Shown: piece by piece, positions 1 to 6,116 of the stretch
Numbering within the stretch: position 1 is the first letter of the stretch
Layout: each line of letters opens with the position of its first letter
Assembly (NCBI GenBank): GCA_030668755.1
Contig: DAOVEW010000082.1
Location: 1-6,116, forward strand
Direction: 5' to 3'
Source of the DNA: Bacillota bacterium
Lineage (GTDB): Bacteria; Armatimonadota; Hebobacteria; Hebobacterales; Hebobacteraceae
DNA: 6,116 nt
Translations under genes and position numbers: made by a program
Notes under the pieces: generated by a model
The model's input: only the letters and a program-made list of their open reading frames with translations
Told to the model about the DNA's origin: nothing
Database searches by the model: none

Positions 1-190
1 CGAGGGACTCCTCGAAGCGACCCACGAAACAGTGGACCAAGCCTAGACCCAGGTGGGCTCGCGCGTGGTTGGGGGACGTCTCCAGGACTAGCCGGAACTG
101 GTCGGCAGCTTCATCGTAGCGCCCCTGGTTCTTGAGCTCTATCGCCTGGTCACACCGCTCCTCGAGATCGTCCGGCTGGCCTTTTCCCAC
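1..190 (-). CDS. TPR-repeat protein, 3' part cut by the window edge
   Basis: Sixty-three codons are visible, starting from GTG at 190-188 and running off the left edge. After a short polar start (VGKGQPDDLEER), residues about 15-63 look like tetratricopeptide repeats. One unit has the spaced residues typical of the family (NQGRYDEAADQF, then a leucine-rich helix ending ETSPN), and a second begins ARAHLGLG and continues GRFEESL. TPR units are helix-turn-helix scaffolds for protein contacts, so no enzymatic role can be read from this part. No signal peptide or membrane segment is seen in the visible portion. GTG is the first possible start after an in-frame TAG at 229-227, and it has a good ribosome binding site. 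It follows fmt by 51 bp on the same strand and is probably the next operon gene. Full length and function lie outside the window. Confidence 0.72.
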   Translation of the reverse strand, partial: MGKGQPDDLEERCDQAIELKNQGRYDEAADQFRLVLETSPNHARAHLGLGLVHCFVGRFEESL

Positions 191-197
191 TTGACCA

Positions 198-204
198 CCT
201 TCCC
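198..204 (-). promoter_or_regulatory. Ribosome binding site of the TPR gene
   Basis: The minus strand reads GGGAAGG, followed by a 7-base spacer and GTG at 190-188. It supports a GTG start for the TPR gene, which has no in-frame ATG after the preceding stop codon. Confidence 0.6.
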
Positions 205-241
205 GAGTATTGCAGTCGAAGCGCGCCTAACGCTTGCCGCT

Positions 242-1198
242 CTAACGCTCCATGCGCAGTATTTCGCCCGGCCCCAGCCGATACCCCTTGATGTAGTCCC
301 CGGCGGCCATCACCTTTCGGCCGGCCGGCTGGACCCGCCGCACGAACAGACACCCGGACCCGGCCTCGACCCAGAAACCGTCTCTGGTGACTTCTCTGAC
401 GCGTCCGGGGACTCCTTTCTCCTCCCCCGCGTTTTTCCCCGCCTCGGCAGCGAGGATCTTCAAGAGGTCTCCCTGGCGAGCAGTGCGAGCACCGGGGGCG
501 GGGGAGAGAGCGCGCACCAGCCGGGCCAGCTCTCCGGCGGATCTGGTCCAGTCTATGGTCAGCTCTTGTCTTGCGATCGGGGGTGCGGGGGTTGCGTCGT
601 TGTGGCTCTGCGGAATGCGAGGAGCTGCTCTCTGATGAAGCAACGCCATGGTTTCTGTGGCGGCCTGGGCGCCGAGGGCGGCGAGTCGGTCGTGGAGGCT
701 GCCGAAGTCCTCATCGGGGCCGACTGGGATCTGGCGCTGGAGCAGGATGTCGCCGGCGTCGAGCTCCCGGGCCATCCACTGAACCGTGACCCCGGATGTG
801 GCCTCACCGGCCATGAGGGCGCGTTGGATGGGAGCGGCTCCGCGGTAGCGAGGGAGGAGCGATGCGTGGAGGTTGAGGGCGCCGATGCGAGGCAGCGAGA
901 GCACCTCCTCGGTGAGGATCTCGCCGTAGGCGGCTACGAAGATGAGGTCGGGGGAAAGCGCTCGCAGGCGCTCGATTCCATCGGCCCGGCTCACTCGCTC
1001 GGGCTGATATAGCGGCAGGCCGAGCTCCCGGGCGGCCAGCTTGACCGGAGATGGGCGCAGCTTGCGGCCGCGGCCCGCGCGGCGGTCCGGACGGGTGAAG
1101 ACCGCGGTGAGGGGGTCGGGGCCGGCGACCAGCGCGCGGAGCGTGGGGAGGGCGAATTGGGCCGTACCCAGGAAGACAATTTGGAGTCCCTCGGCCAC
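242..1198 (-). CDS. fmt: Methionyl-tRNA formyltransferase
   Basis: Transfers a formyl group from 10-formyltetrahydrofolate to the amino group of methionine on initiator tRNA, in the cytoplasm, allowing bacterial translation initiation. The 318-residue product is close to the E. coli enzyme (about 315). The N-terminal Rossmann-type catalytic domain begins IVFLGTAQFALPTL and includes FTRPDRRAGRGRKLRPSPVK near residues 35-53. The folate-enzyme signature SLLPRYRG is at about 113-120. The catalytic triad of the family is present: Asn109 and His111 in NLHAS, and Asp147 in ELDAGD, with the same spacing as E. coli Asn106/His108/Asp144. The C-terminal tRNA-binding domain includes the conserved VQPAGRKVMAAGDYIKGYRL region near 289-308. 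I chose GTG at 1198 because GGAGA precedes it by 9 bases; a longer frame from TTG at 1228 lies inside def and has no such support. It starts four bases after def, its functional opposite. Confidence 0.96.
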   Translation of the reverse strand: MAEGLQIVFLGTAQFALPTLRALVAGPDPLTAVFTRPDRRAGRGRKLRPSPVKLAARELGLPLYQPERVSRADGIERLRALSPDLIFVAAYGEILTEEVLSLPRIGALNLHASLLPRYRGAAPIQRALMAGEATSGVTVQWMARELDAGDILLQRQIPVGPDEDFGSLHDRLAALGAQAATETMALLHQRAAPRIPQSHNDATPAPPIARQELTIDWTRSAGELARLVRALSPAPGARTARQGDLLKILAAEAGKNAGEEKGVPGRVREVTRDGFWVEAGSGCLFVRRVQPAGRKVMAAGDYIKGYRLGPGEILRMER

Positions 1199-1202
1199 GA
1201 CG

Positions 1203-1769
1203 CTATTTCTCCGAAGGGCGCGCGGCAACGAAGACCTTCAAGGCGTCCTCCAGAGTGGTCTGCTGAGTGATCGGCTCACCCTCCTCGGTGTGGCCCATCA
1301 GCCAGTAGAGGCTGGACTCGTCGGCGCGGTCCACGAAGAGCTTGGCGTTGAGGTGGTCAATTTCGTGACAGAGAGCGCGGGCCATCATGCCGTCAGCGGT
1401 AAGCTTGATGCGCTTCCCGAAGAGATCTCTCGCCCTCACGACAACGCGGGTCGGCCGCGGGACATTGCCGTATAGCCGGGGTAGGCTGAGGCAGCCCTCC
1501 TCGCCGGTCTCGCTGCCGGTGGCGCTAACGATCTCGGGGTCTATGAGGGGGGTGAAGCGGTCATCGATCTCCACGACGGCCACGCGCTGTGGAATGCCGA
1601 GCTGATTTGCCGCCAGCCCAAGCCCGCGGGCCGCCCTCATCAACTCCACCATCCGCTCGATAAGCCGGCGAACCGAATCGGTGACGCGGCGCACGGGCAC
1701 CGCCTTTTCCCTGAGGGCGGGGTGCCCGTAGCGGACAATTGTGAGGTCATCGTAGTGGTCTCTGGACAT
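1203..1769 (-). CDS. def: Peptide deformylase
   Basis: Metal-dependent hydrolase that removes the N-terminal formyl group from nascent proteins at the ribosome, before methionine aminopeptidase acts. All three family motifs are intact in the 188-residue product: motif 1 GLGLAANQ at 49-56, motif 2 EGCLS at 91-95 (Cys93 is a metal ligand), and motif 3 HEIDH at 135-139 (His135 and His139 bind metal, Glu136 is catalytic). After motif 3 the protein continues LNAKLFVDRADE and then an approximately 37-residue tail that looks non-canonical. The start is ATG at 1769, 17 bases after priA. It lacks a clear Shine-Dalgarno sequence. A GTG at 1790, overlapping the priA stop codon, would add seven residues and is the alternative. 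The reading frame stays open far upstream inside priA, but that part is priA antiphase sequence and not deformylase. Confidence 0.96.
   Translation of the reverse strand: MSRDHYDDLTIVRYGHPALREKAVPVRRVTDSVRRLIERMVELMRAARGLGLAANQLGIPQRVAVVEIDDRFTPLIDPEIVSATGSETGEEGCLSLPRLYGNVPRPTRVVVRARDLFGKRIKLTADGMMARALCHEIDHLNAKLFVDRADESSLYWLMGHTEEGEPITQQTTLEDALKVFVAARPSEK
1208..1212 (-). promoter_or_regulatory. Ribosome binding site of fmt, inside the end of def
   Basis: The minus strand reads GGAGA over the last codons of def, followed by a 9-base spacer and GTG at 1198-1196. It decides the fmt start against the upstream TTG at 1228. Ribosomes finishing def would cover this site, so def and fmt translation are probably coupled. 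Confidence 0.6.
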
Positions 1770-1786
1770 TGTGCATTCGGATTCTA

Positions 1787-4216
1787 TCACATCAGCGAGA
1801 CAGGGTCCACGTCTACGACGAGCGCACCTGGCTCGATATGTCCGAAGCCCGCGACTACATCGCGGACAACCGGGACAACTTCGCCTTCCTCGCCGCGCGC
1901 GAGGACGTGCCAGCGATATCGGCGGCGAAGCTTCGCAAGGGGCGCCGGAGCCGGGCCGAGGATCTCGACCGGGGCTCCCTCCGCGCGCCGGCGGAGCGCG
2001 TCGGCGAGGGATGTGGCAAATCGAGACGCGTCGCTCTCTCGCTCGGCGCTGGAGACTAGGTTGACGATCTGGGAGAAGGGGGGGTAGTTGAGCTCTTGTC
2101 TCGTCTCGATCTCGCGGCGGTAGAAGGCCTCGTAGTCGTGGTGTGAAGCGGCTTGGATGCTGTAATCGTCGGGGCAGAAAGTCTGGACGACGACGTCGCC
2201 TTCCTTTTCGCCGCGCCCCGAGCGCCCGGAGACCTGGGTGAGGAGCTGGAAGGTGCGCTCCGCGGCGCGGAAGTCGGGCAAGTTGAGCGAGGTATCGGCG
2301 GATATGACGCCGACGAGAGTAACGCCCGGGAAGTCGAAGCCCTTGGCCACCATCTGAGTACCGATGAGGATGTTCGTCTCGGCCGTGCGGAACTGGTGGA
2401 CGATGCGGACGTGCGCGCCCTTGCGGGCGGTCGTGTCCTGGTCCATCCTGCCGGGCCTCGCCTGTGGGAAGATACGTTGCAGCTCCCTCTCCACGCGCTC
2501 GGTGCCAAAGCCGGAGAAGCGGATCTGGTGGCTGCCGCAGCGAGAGCAGATGTCCGGCGCGGGGCGGGTCAGGTCGCAGTGATGGCAGCGGACCTGGCGG
2601 CGCTGGCGGTGGTATTTGAGTGCGACACCGCAGTTCGGACAGCGCAGGGCATGGCCGCATGTGGGACAGAGCAGGAAGGTGGCGAAGCCGCGTCGGTTGT
2701 GGAAGAGGATGATCTGCTCGCCGGAGCGCAGGCGGCCTGCAATGGCCTGTCGCAGCGGGGTGGAGAGAATGCCGGGGCGAGAGGCGGCGCCGCGCATGTC
2801 TACGATGCGGACGCGGGGGAGGGGGCGCTCCTCGACTCTGGTGGGAAGGCGCAGCAGGCGGTGTCGCCCGCGCTCGGCCGCGTAGAAGGATTCGAGAGAG
2901 GGGGTGGCGCTTGCGAGGACGACCGGACACTGGACGAGCTCGCCGCGCTTGAGCGCGGCGTCCCGCGCCCGGTAGCGAGGGGCCTGGTCTTGTTTGTAGG
3001 AGGTCTCGTGCTCCTCGTCGACCACAATGAGCCCGAGCGCGCGGGTGGGGGCGAAGAGGGCGGAGCGGGCGCCGACGATGACCCCGGATTCACCCGTACG
3101 GATACGCTGCCATTCATCCCAGCGCTCGCCTACAGAGAGGCGGCTGTGGAGGATTGCCACCCGATCGCCAAAGCGGGCGCGGTAGATGCCCAGGGCCTGA
3201 GCCGTCAGGGATATCTCGGGCATGAGCACGATGGCCTGGCGGCCGCGGTCGAGCACGCGCTCGATGGAGCGAAGGAAGACCTCGGTCTTGCCGCTTGCGG
3301 TGACGCCGAAGAGGAGGAAAGAGGTGCTTCGCGGAGCGTCCAGCGCGGCAGTGATCTCTGCGACGGCGGACCGCTGCTCGGGGGTGAGCTTTGGGGGAGG
3401 TCCCGCTTCGACAGCGACATCGCGCCAGGGCTTTCGGCGGACCGGCGTCCAGCGGGCCCGCAGCAGTCCCTTTTTCAGGAGGGCCTGGACCGTGGAAGTG
3501 GATACGCCCGCGCGCCGGGCAAGGTCCACGGCGGGCGCGGGGGGACCGTCGGCGGCAGCGCGGAGGCAGGCGGCCTGCGCGGGCGCTTTGGCTGCGCGCT
3601 CCAGGCAATAGCTGGCGACCTCCTGGGGTGTGACCGCAAGCTCGACGAGGCGAACCTGGTGCTTCCGCGCGCGCGGGGGGCGCAGAGTAGCGCGCTCTGC
3701 AATGAGGTTGCGCGACTTGAGGAGGCGGAGTGCGCGGGTGAGGCGCTTGCCGGGGAGGAGGCGGCGGAGCGCAGGGAGCCTGACCTCGGAGCCGGCGCTT
3801 TCGAGGTGGTTGACGACGGGTCCGGCATCGAGATCGGCGCGGATGGAGTCGGGGATTGGCTGTGCGGTGAGGTGGAAGGCTCTGCCGGCGCGGTAGTTCA
3901 TGCCCTCGGGCAGGAAGGCGCGCAGCGCGTCTCCGAGCTGGCAGAGATAGCGGTCGGCCATCCATCGAGCGAGGGGGAATGCTTCGTCGGGGAGCACGGG
4001 AACGTCTTCGAGGACCGCCTCAACGTCCTTGAGGTTCTGACGCTCGCTGTCATCCCGCAGCCGGGCCACGACCCCGACGACGGTACGGGGGCCAAAAGGG
4101 ACGAGCACCTGGGCGCCGACGCGGAGAGCGCTCTGGAGCGGCTCCGGGACATGGTAGGTAAAGAGCTGACTCAGGGCGCGCCCGGGATTTGGAAGCACGT
4201 CCACGTAGCGAGACAT
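1787..4216 (-). CDS. priA: Primosomal protein N', replication-restart DNA helicase PriA
   Basis: Superfamily 2 3'-to-5' DNA helicase that recognises abandoned replication forks and starts reloading of the replicative helicase. The 809-residue product is close to B. subtilis PriA in length. The N-terminal DNA-binding region begins SRYVDVLPNPGRALSQLFTY. A winged-helix-like segment lies near 220-255 (LARRAGVSTSTVQALLKKGLL). Helicase motifs follow: Walker A GVTASGKTE at 304-312, DEEH at 400-403, SAT at 436-438, GTQMVAKGFDFP at 619-630 and QVSGRSGRG at 661-669. Eight zinc-ligand cysteines in four pairs lie at 517/520, 526/529, 544/547 and 557/560. The C-terminal domain contains LNYPPFSQIV. ATG at 4216 was chosen because GGAG lies 5 bases upstream; GTG at 4222 overlaps that site. 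The intact ATPase motifs distinguish it from the degenerate PriA homologues of Actinobacteria. Confidence 0.97.
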   Translation of the reverse strand: MSRYVDVLPNPGRALSQLFTYHVPEPLQSALRVGAQVLVPFGPRTVVGVVARLRDDSERQNLKDVEAVLEDVPVLPDEAFPLARWMADRYLCQLGDALRAFLPEGMNYRAGRAFHLTAQPIPDSIRADLDAGPVVNHLESAGSEVRLPALRRLLPGKRLTRALRLLKSRNLIAERATLRPPRARKHQVRLVELAVTPQEVASYCLERAAKAPAQAACLRAAADGPPAPAVDLARRAGVSTSTVQALLKKGLLRARWTPVRRKPWRDVAVEAGPPPKLTPEQRSAVAEITAALDAPRSTSFLLFGVTASGKTEVFLRSIERVLDRGRQAIVLMPEISLTAQALGIYRARFGDRVAILHSRLSVGERWDEWQRIRTGESGVIVGARSALFAPTRALGLIVVDEEHETSYKQDQAPRYRARDAALKRGELVQCPVVLASATPSLESFYAAERGRHRLLRLPTRVEERPLPRVRIVDMRGAASRPGILSTPLRQAIAGRLRSGEQIILFHNRRGFATFLLCPTCGHALRCPNCGVALKYHRQRRQVRCHHCDLTRPAPDICSRCGSHQIRFSGFGTERVERELQRIFPQARPGRMDQDTTARKGAHVRIVHQFRTAETNILIGTQMVAKGFDFPGVTLVGVISADTSLNLPDFRAAERTFQLLTQVSGRSGRGEKEGDVVVQTFCPDDYSIQAASHHDYEAFYRREIETRQELNYPPFSQIVNLVSSAERESDASRFATSLADALRRRAEGAPVEILGPAPAPLAKLRRRYRWHVLARGEEGEVVPVVRDVVAGFGHIEPGALVVDVDPVSLM

Positions 4217-4221
4217 TGGCA

Positions 4222-4225
4222 CTCC
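4222..4225 (-). promoter_or_regulatory. Ribosome binding site of priA
   Basis: GGAG on the minus strand ends 5 bases before ATG at 4216-4214. The alternative GTG start at 4222-4220 shares its first G with this site, so it could not use it. The spacing is slightly short but favours ATG. Confidence 0.55.
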
Positions 4226-4262
4226 GGCCGCCTAGGCAGCGGCGAGGGGCCGCGACGTCAGA

Positions 4263-4279
4263 CGGGGGTTCAGCCCCCG
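4263..4279 (-). other. Short G+C stem-loop over the metK stop codon
   Basis: The minus strand reads CGGGGG, a five-base loop CTGAA, then CCCCCG: a perfect 6-bp stem spanning the metK TGA (4272-4270). No run of T follows, so it does not qualify as a rho-independent terminator. It could protect the metK 3' end or slow ribosomes, or it could be chance in G+C-rich sequence. Confidence 0.3.
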
Positions 4280-5418
4280 GCGGCCTTGCGAAGCTGCTCG
4301 GCCATGTCGGTGCGTTCCCACAGCACGGGGAGGTCGGTCCGCCCGAAGTGGCCGTAGGCGGCCACCTGGCGGAACTGCGGTCTGCTGAGCTGGAGCTTCT
4401 CGATGATGGCCCTCGGACGAAGGTCGAAGGCGTCGAGGCAGATCTTGCCGAGCTCGTCATCGGGTATGCTGCCGGAACCGAAGGTGTCGACCCAGAAGCC
4501 CATGGGATCGGGCCGGCCGATGGCGTAGGCGACCTGGGTCTCGACACGGTGGGCGAGGCCTGCAGCAACGATGTTCTTTGCAACGTAGCGCATCATGTAG
4601 CTGGCGGAGCGGTCGACCTTGGTGGCGTCCTTGCCGGAGAAGCAGCCCCCGCCGTGACGGGCCATGCCGCCGTAAGTGTCCACGATGATCTTGCGCCCAG
4701 TGAGTCCGGTGTCGGCGAGGGGGCCGCCGCGCTCGAAGCTTCCGGTGGGGTTGACGAGCACCTCGGTGTCATCGTCCATCATCTCCTGGAGGCAGACCCG
4801 GTTGACAACGCGCTCGATGGCGTCGGCCCTGATGCGTTCGTGATCCACGTTCGGGCGGTGGTGTGCGGCTACCACGATTTTGGTGAGGCGCGCGGGCTTG
4901 CCGTCCTCGTAGGCGACGGTCACTTGGGTTTTGCCGTCGGGGCGGAGGTAGTCGACCTCGCCGAGTCGGCGGACCTCGGCGAGGCGGCGGGCCATCTTGT
5001 GAGCGAGCATGATGGGCATGGGCATAAGCTCGGGAGTTTCGTTGACGGCATAGCCGAACATCATGCCCTGGTCGCCGGCGCCTCCAACGTCCACGCCCAG
5101 GGCGATGTCGCACGACTGCTCCTGGAGGGCGGTGAGGACTCCGGATACCTCTGAGTCGAACCCGAACTTGGCGCGAGTGTAGCCTATCTCCTGGATCGTG
5201 TGGCGCACCACAGCGGGGATGTCTACATAGCCGCGGGTAGTGACCTCGCCGGCGACGATGACGAGGCCGGTGGTGATGAGGGTCTCACATGCGACGCGGC
5301 TGTTCGGGTCCTGCCCCAGCATTGCGTCCAGGACCGCGTCGGAGATCTGGTCGGCCATCTTGTCTGGGTGACCCTCTGTGACCGACTCAGAAGTGAATAG
5401 GTAGCTCCCGGTTGCCAT
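4270..5418 (-). CDS. metK: S-adenosylmethionine synthetase (methionine adenosyltransferase)
   Basis: Makes S-adenosylmethionine from ATP and methionine in the cytoplasm, releasing phosphate and pyrophosphate; it supplies methyl groups for the cell. The 382-residue product matches the bacterial family (E. coli 384). The N-terminal signature [14 protein letters not shown] contains the active-site His17 and Asp19. The ATP-binding signature GAGDQG is at 113-118, and the phosphate-binding signature GGGCFSGKD at 256-264 (Lys263) follows [16 protein letters not shown]. The family usually has Ala or Cys at the fourth position of that motif, so Cys is allowed. The segment before GAGDQG is very short (GVDVG), where E. 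coli has a longer mobile loop. I chose ATG at 5418, preceded by GAGAGGA with a 9-base spacer; ATG at 5445 would add nine residues lacking family similarity and has a poor ribosome site. It lies between coaBC and priA on the same strand. Confidence 0.98.
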   Translation of the reverse strand: MATGSYLFTSESVTEGHPDKMADQISDAVLDAMLGQDPNSRVACETLITTGLVIVAGEVTTRGYVDIPAVVRHTIQEIGYTRAKFGFDSEVSGVLTALQEQSCDIALGVDVGGAGDQGMMFGYAVNETPELMPMPIMLAHKMARRLAEVRRLGEVDYLRPDGKTQVTVAYEDGKPARLTKIVVAAHHRPNVDHERIRADAIERVVNRVCLQEMMDDDTEVLVNPTGSFERGGPLADTGLTGRKIIVDTYGGMARHGGGCFSGKDATKVDRSASYMMRYVAKNIVAAGLAHRVETQVAYAIGRPDPMGFWVDTFGSGSIPDDELGKICLDAFDLRPRAIIEKLQLSRPQFRQVAAYGHFGRTDLPVLWERTDMAEQLRKAAGG

Positions 5419-5427
5419 TCCGTCGTA

Positions 5428-5434
5428 TCCTCTC
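5428..5434 (-). promoter_or_regulatory. Ribosome binding site of metK
   Basis: GAGAGGA on the minus strand is followed by a 9-base spacer and ATG at 5418-5416. It lies downstream of the alternative ATG at 5445, so it supports the shorter protein, which starts at the usual distance from the LFTSES motif. Confidence 0.65.
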
Positions 5435-5481
5435 GATGTGATCATTCGGTATCTTGGCGTGCAATCTGCGCGTGGAGCACT

Positions 5482-6116
5482 TCAGCCCATCTGCTTGCGG
5501 GCCTCGACAACTGCGGCGATCACGCGCTGAGCGAACTGGGATTTGTCCATCTCGGGCAGCTCGATCTCGCGCCCGCCAGCGAAGAGGAGGCGGCCGGCGT
5601 TGCTGTCGGAATCGAACCCGATGTCGGGTCGGGACACGTCGTTGGCGACGATGAGATCGAGGTTCTTCGCCTTCAGCTTCTGCCGGGCCCGTACAAGCAC
5701 GTCCTCGATTTCGGCGGCGAAGCCCACCAGGAACTGTCCGGGCCGCCTACGCTTCCCGCACTCGGCGAGGATGTCGTCGGTGGGACGGAGCTCGATGGCA
5801 AACGCTCCGCCGTCCCTCTTGATCTTGTGCGGTGCAGCCTGCGCGGGTGCGTAGTCGGAGACGGCGGCCGCGGCGATCAGGATATCGGACTGCTCGAACC
5901 GCGCGAGCGCGGCGTCGCGCATTTCGCTGGCGGTCTCGACTCGGATCACCTCACATCCGGTCGGCGGCCCGAGGGCAGTCGGTCCCGTGATGAGGAGGAC
6001 CTGGGCGCCGCGGGCGGCGGCGGCGGCGGCCAGGGCGTATCCCATCTTCCCACTCGAACGGTTCGAGATGAACCGGACGGGATCAAGCGGCTCGCGCGTC
6101 GGGCCGGCGGTGACCA
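5482..6116 (-). CDS. coaBC: Phosphopantothenoylcysteine synthetase/decarboxylase, CoaB half (5' part off window)
   Basis: The visible 210 codons are nearly all of a CoaB domain, which joins phosphopantothenate to cysteine using CTP in coenzyme A synthesis. It starts VTAGPTREPLDPVRFISN at the right edge and continues NRSSGKMG; the Asn (visible residue 18) matches E. coli Asn210. Further motifs are AAVSDYAP near 84-90, KIKR at 97-100 (Lys97 keeps the E. coli Asn210-Lys289 spacing), GFAAE at 131-135 and ANDV near 157-160. The reading frame stays open to the window edge, so the ATG at 6045 is internal and not a start. In most bacteria this domain follows a flavin-dependent CoaC decarboxylase in one protein; that half would lie beyond 6116 and is inferred. 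A stand-alone CoaB is possible. metK starts 63 bp downstream. Confidence 0.94.
   Translation of the reverse strand, partial: VTAGPTREPLDPVRFISNRSSGKMGYALAAAAAARGAQVLLITGPTALGPPTGCEVIRVETASEMRDAALARFEQSDILIAAAAVSDYAPAQAAPHKIKRDGGAFAIELRPTDDILAECGKRRRPGQFLVGFAAEIEDVLVRARQKLKAKNLDLIVANDVSRPDIGFDSDSNAGRLLFAGGREIELPEMDKSQFAQRVIAAVVEARKQMG
6013..6030. repeat. Six-copy GGC trinucleotide run inside coaBC
   Basis: Six perfect GGC copies on the plus strand, read as six consecutive GCC alanine codons in coaBC. They fall in the helix after the NRSSGKMG motif, where alanine is well tolerated. All six alanines use the same codon, so this may be slippage-prone. Confidence 0.75.

Noticed and set aside
191..241. 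Possible terminator between fmt and the TPR gene
   Set aside because: No stem followed by a T run is visible on the minus strand.
191..1012. A 273-codon open frame on the plus strand opposite fmt
   Set aside because: It is antisense to a clear fmt gene and shows no family motif.
1770..2930. Upstream extension of the def frame on the minus strand, giving a 575-residue protein
   Set aside because: The extension is an Arg/Pro-rich out-of-phase reading of priA. Deformylase similarity begins only at the ATG at 1769.
3114..3965. A 283-codon minus-strand frame inside priA
   Set aside because: Arg/Pro-rich out-of-phase reading of the priA gene without motifs.
2153..4357. A 734-codon open frame on the plus strand opposite priA
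   Set aside because: It mirrors priA in a G+C-rich region where the antisense frame rarely meets stop codons. Its translation has low-complexity Gly/Ala/Glu-rich composition and no recognisable domain, while priA has every family motif.
4189..5154. A 321-codon open frame on the plus strand opposite metK
   Set aside because: It is antisense to a strongly conserved metK and has only shadow composition.
5419..5481. Possible promoter or SAM riboswitch before metK, with a TTGCAC box at 5464-5459
   Set aside because: The 63-bp gap is too short for a known SAM riboswitch, and no matching -10 box is found at the right distance; only a weak TCACAT is present.
6043..6045. ATG at 6045 as the start of a 187-residue CoaB protein
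   Set aside because: The frame continues upstream to the window edge with the conserved VTAGPTREP and SNRSSGK motif residues, so this ATG is internal.

Overview
The window is a G+C-rich stretch of bacterial chromosome. It reads as one housekeeping gene cluster, entirely on the minus strand. In transcription order (right to left) it holds coaBC (only the CoaB half, cut by the right edge), metK, priA, def, fmt and the start of a TPR-repeat protein cut by the left edge. Every complete enzyme carries the expected catalytic motifs, and I see no frameshift, insertion sequence, phage gene, CRISPR array, tRNA or rRNA.

Layout, minus strand: coaBC ends at 5482; a 63-bp gap; metK 5418-4270; a 53-bp gap; priA 4216-1787; 17 bp; def 1769-1203; 4 bp; fmt 1198-242; a 51-bp gap; TPR gene from 190 past the left edge. 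No gap is longer than 63 bp and none holds a convincing rho-independent terminator or strong promoter, so the set looks like one transcription unit. The best-supported start codons differ from the longest reading frames for metK, priA and fmt, because good Shine-Dalgarno sequences point to internal starts.

The genes serve core metabolism. CoaBC makes phosphopantetheine for coenzyme A, MetK makes S-adenosylmethionine, and PriA restarts stalled replication forks. Fmt formylates initiator Met-tRNA and Def removes that formyl group from new proteins; these two are nearly fused in the operon, four bases apart. The TPR protein is unassigned.

Organism: coaBC-metK-priA recalls Actinobacteria, while priA-def-fmt recalls Firmicutes such as Bacillus subtilis. 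PriA here keeps all helicase motifs and zinc cysteines, which argues against a typical actinobacterium, whose PriA homologues have degenerate ATPase motifs. A high-G+C lineage of the wider Terrabacteria (for example Chloroflexota or Armatimonadota) would fit, but this is a weak inference. I found no previously undescribed system; the findings are modest points about gene order, start sites and small sequence oddities.
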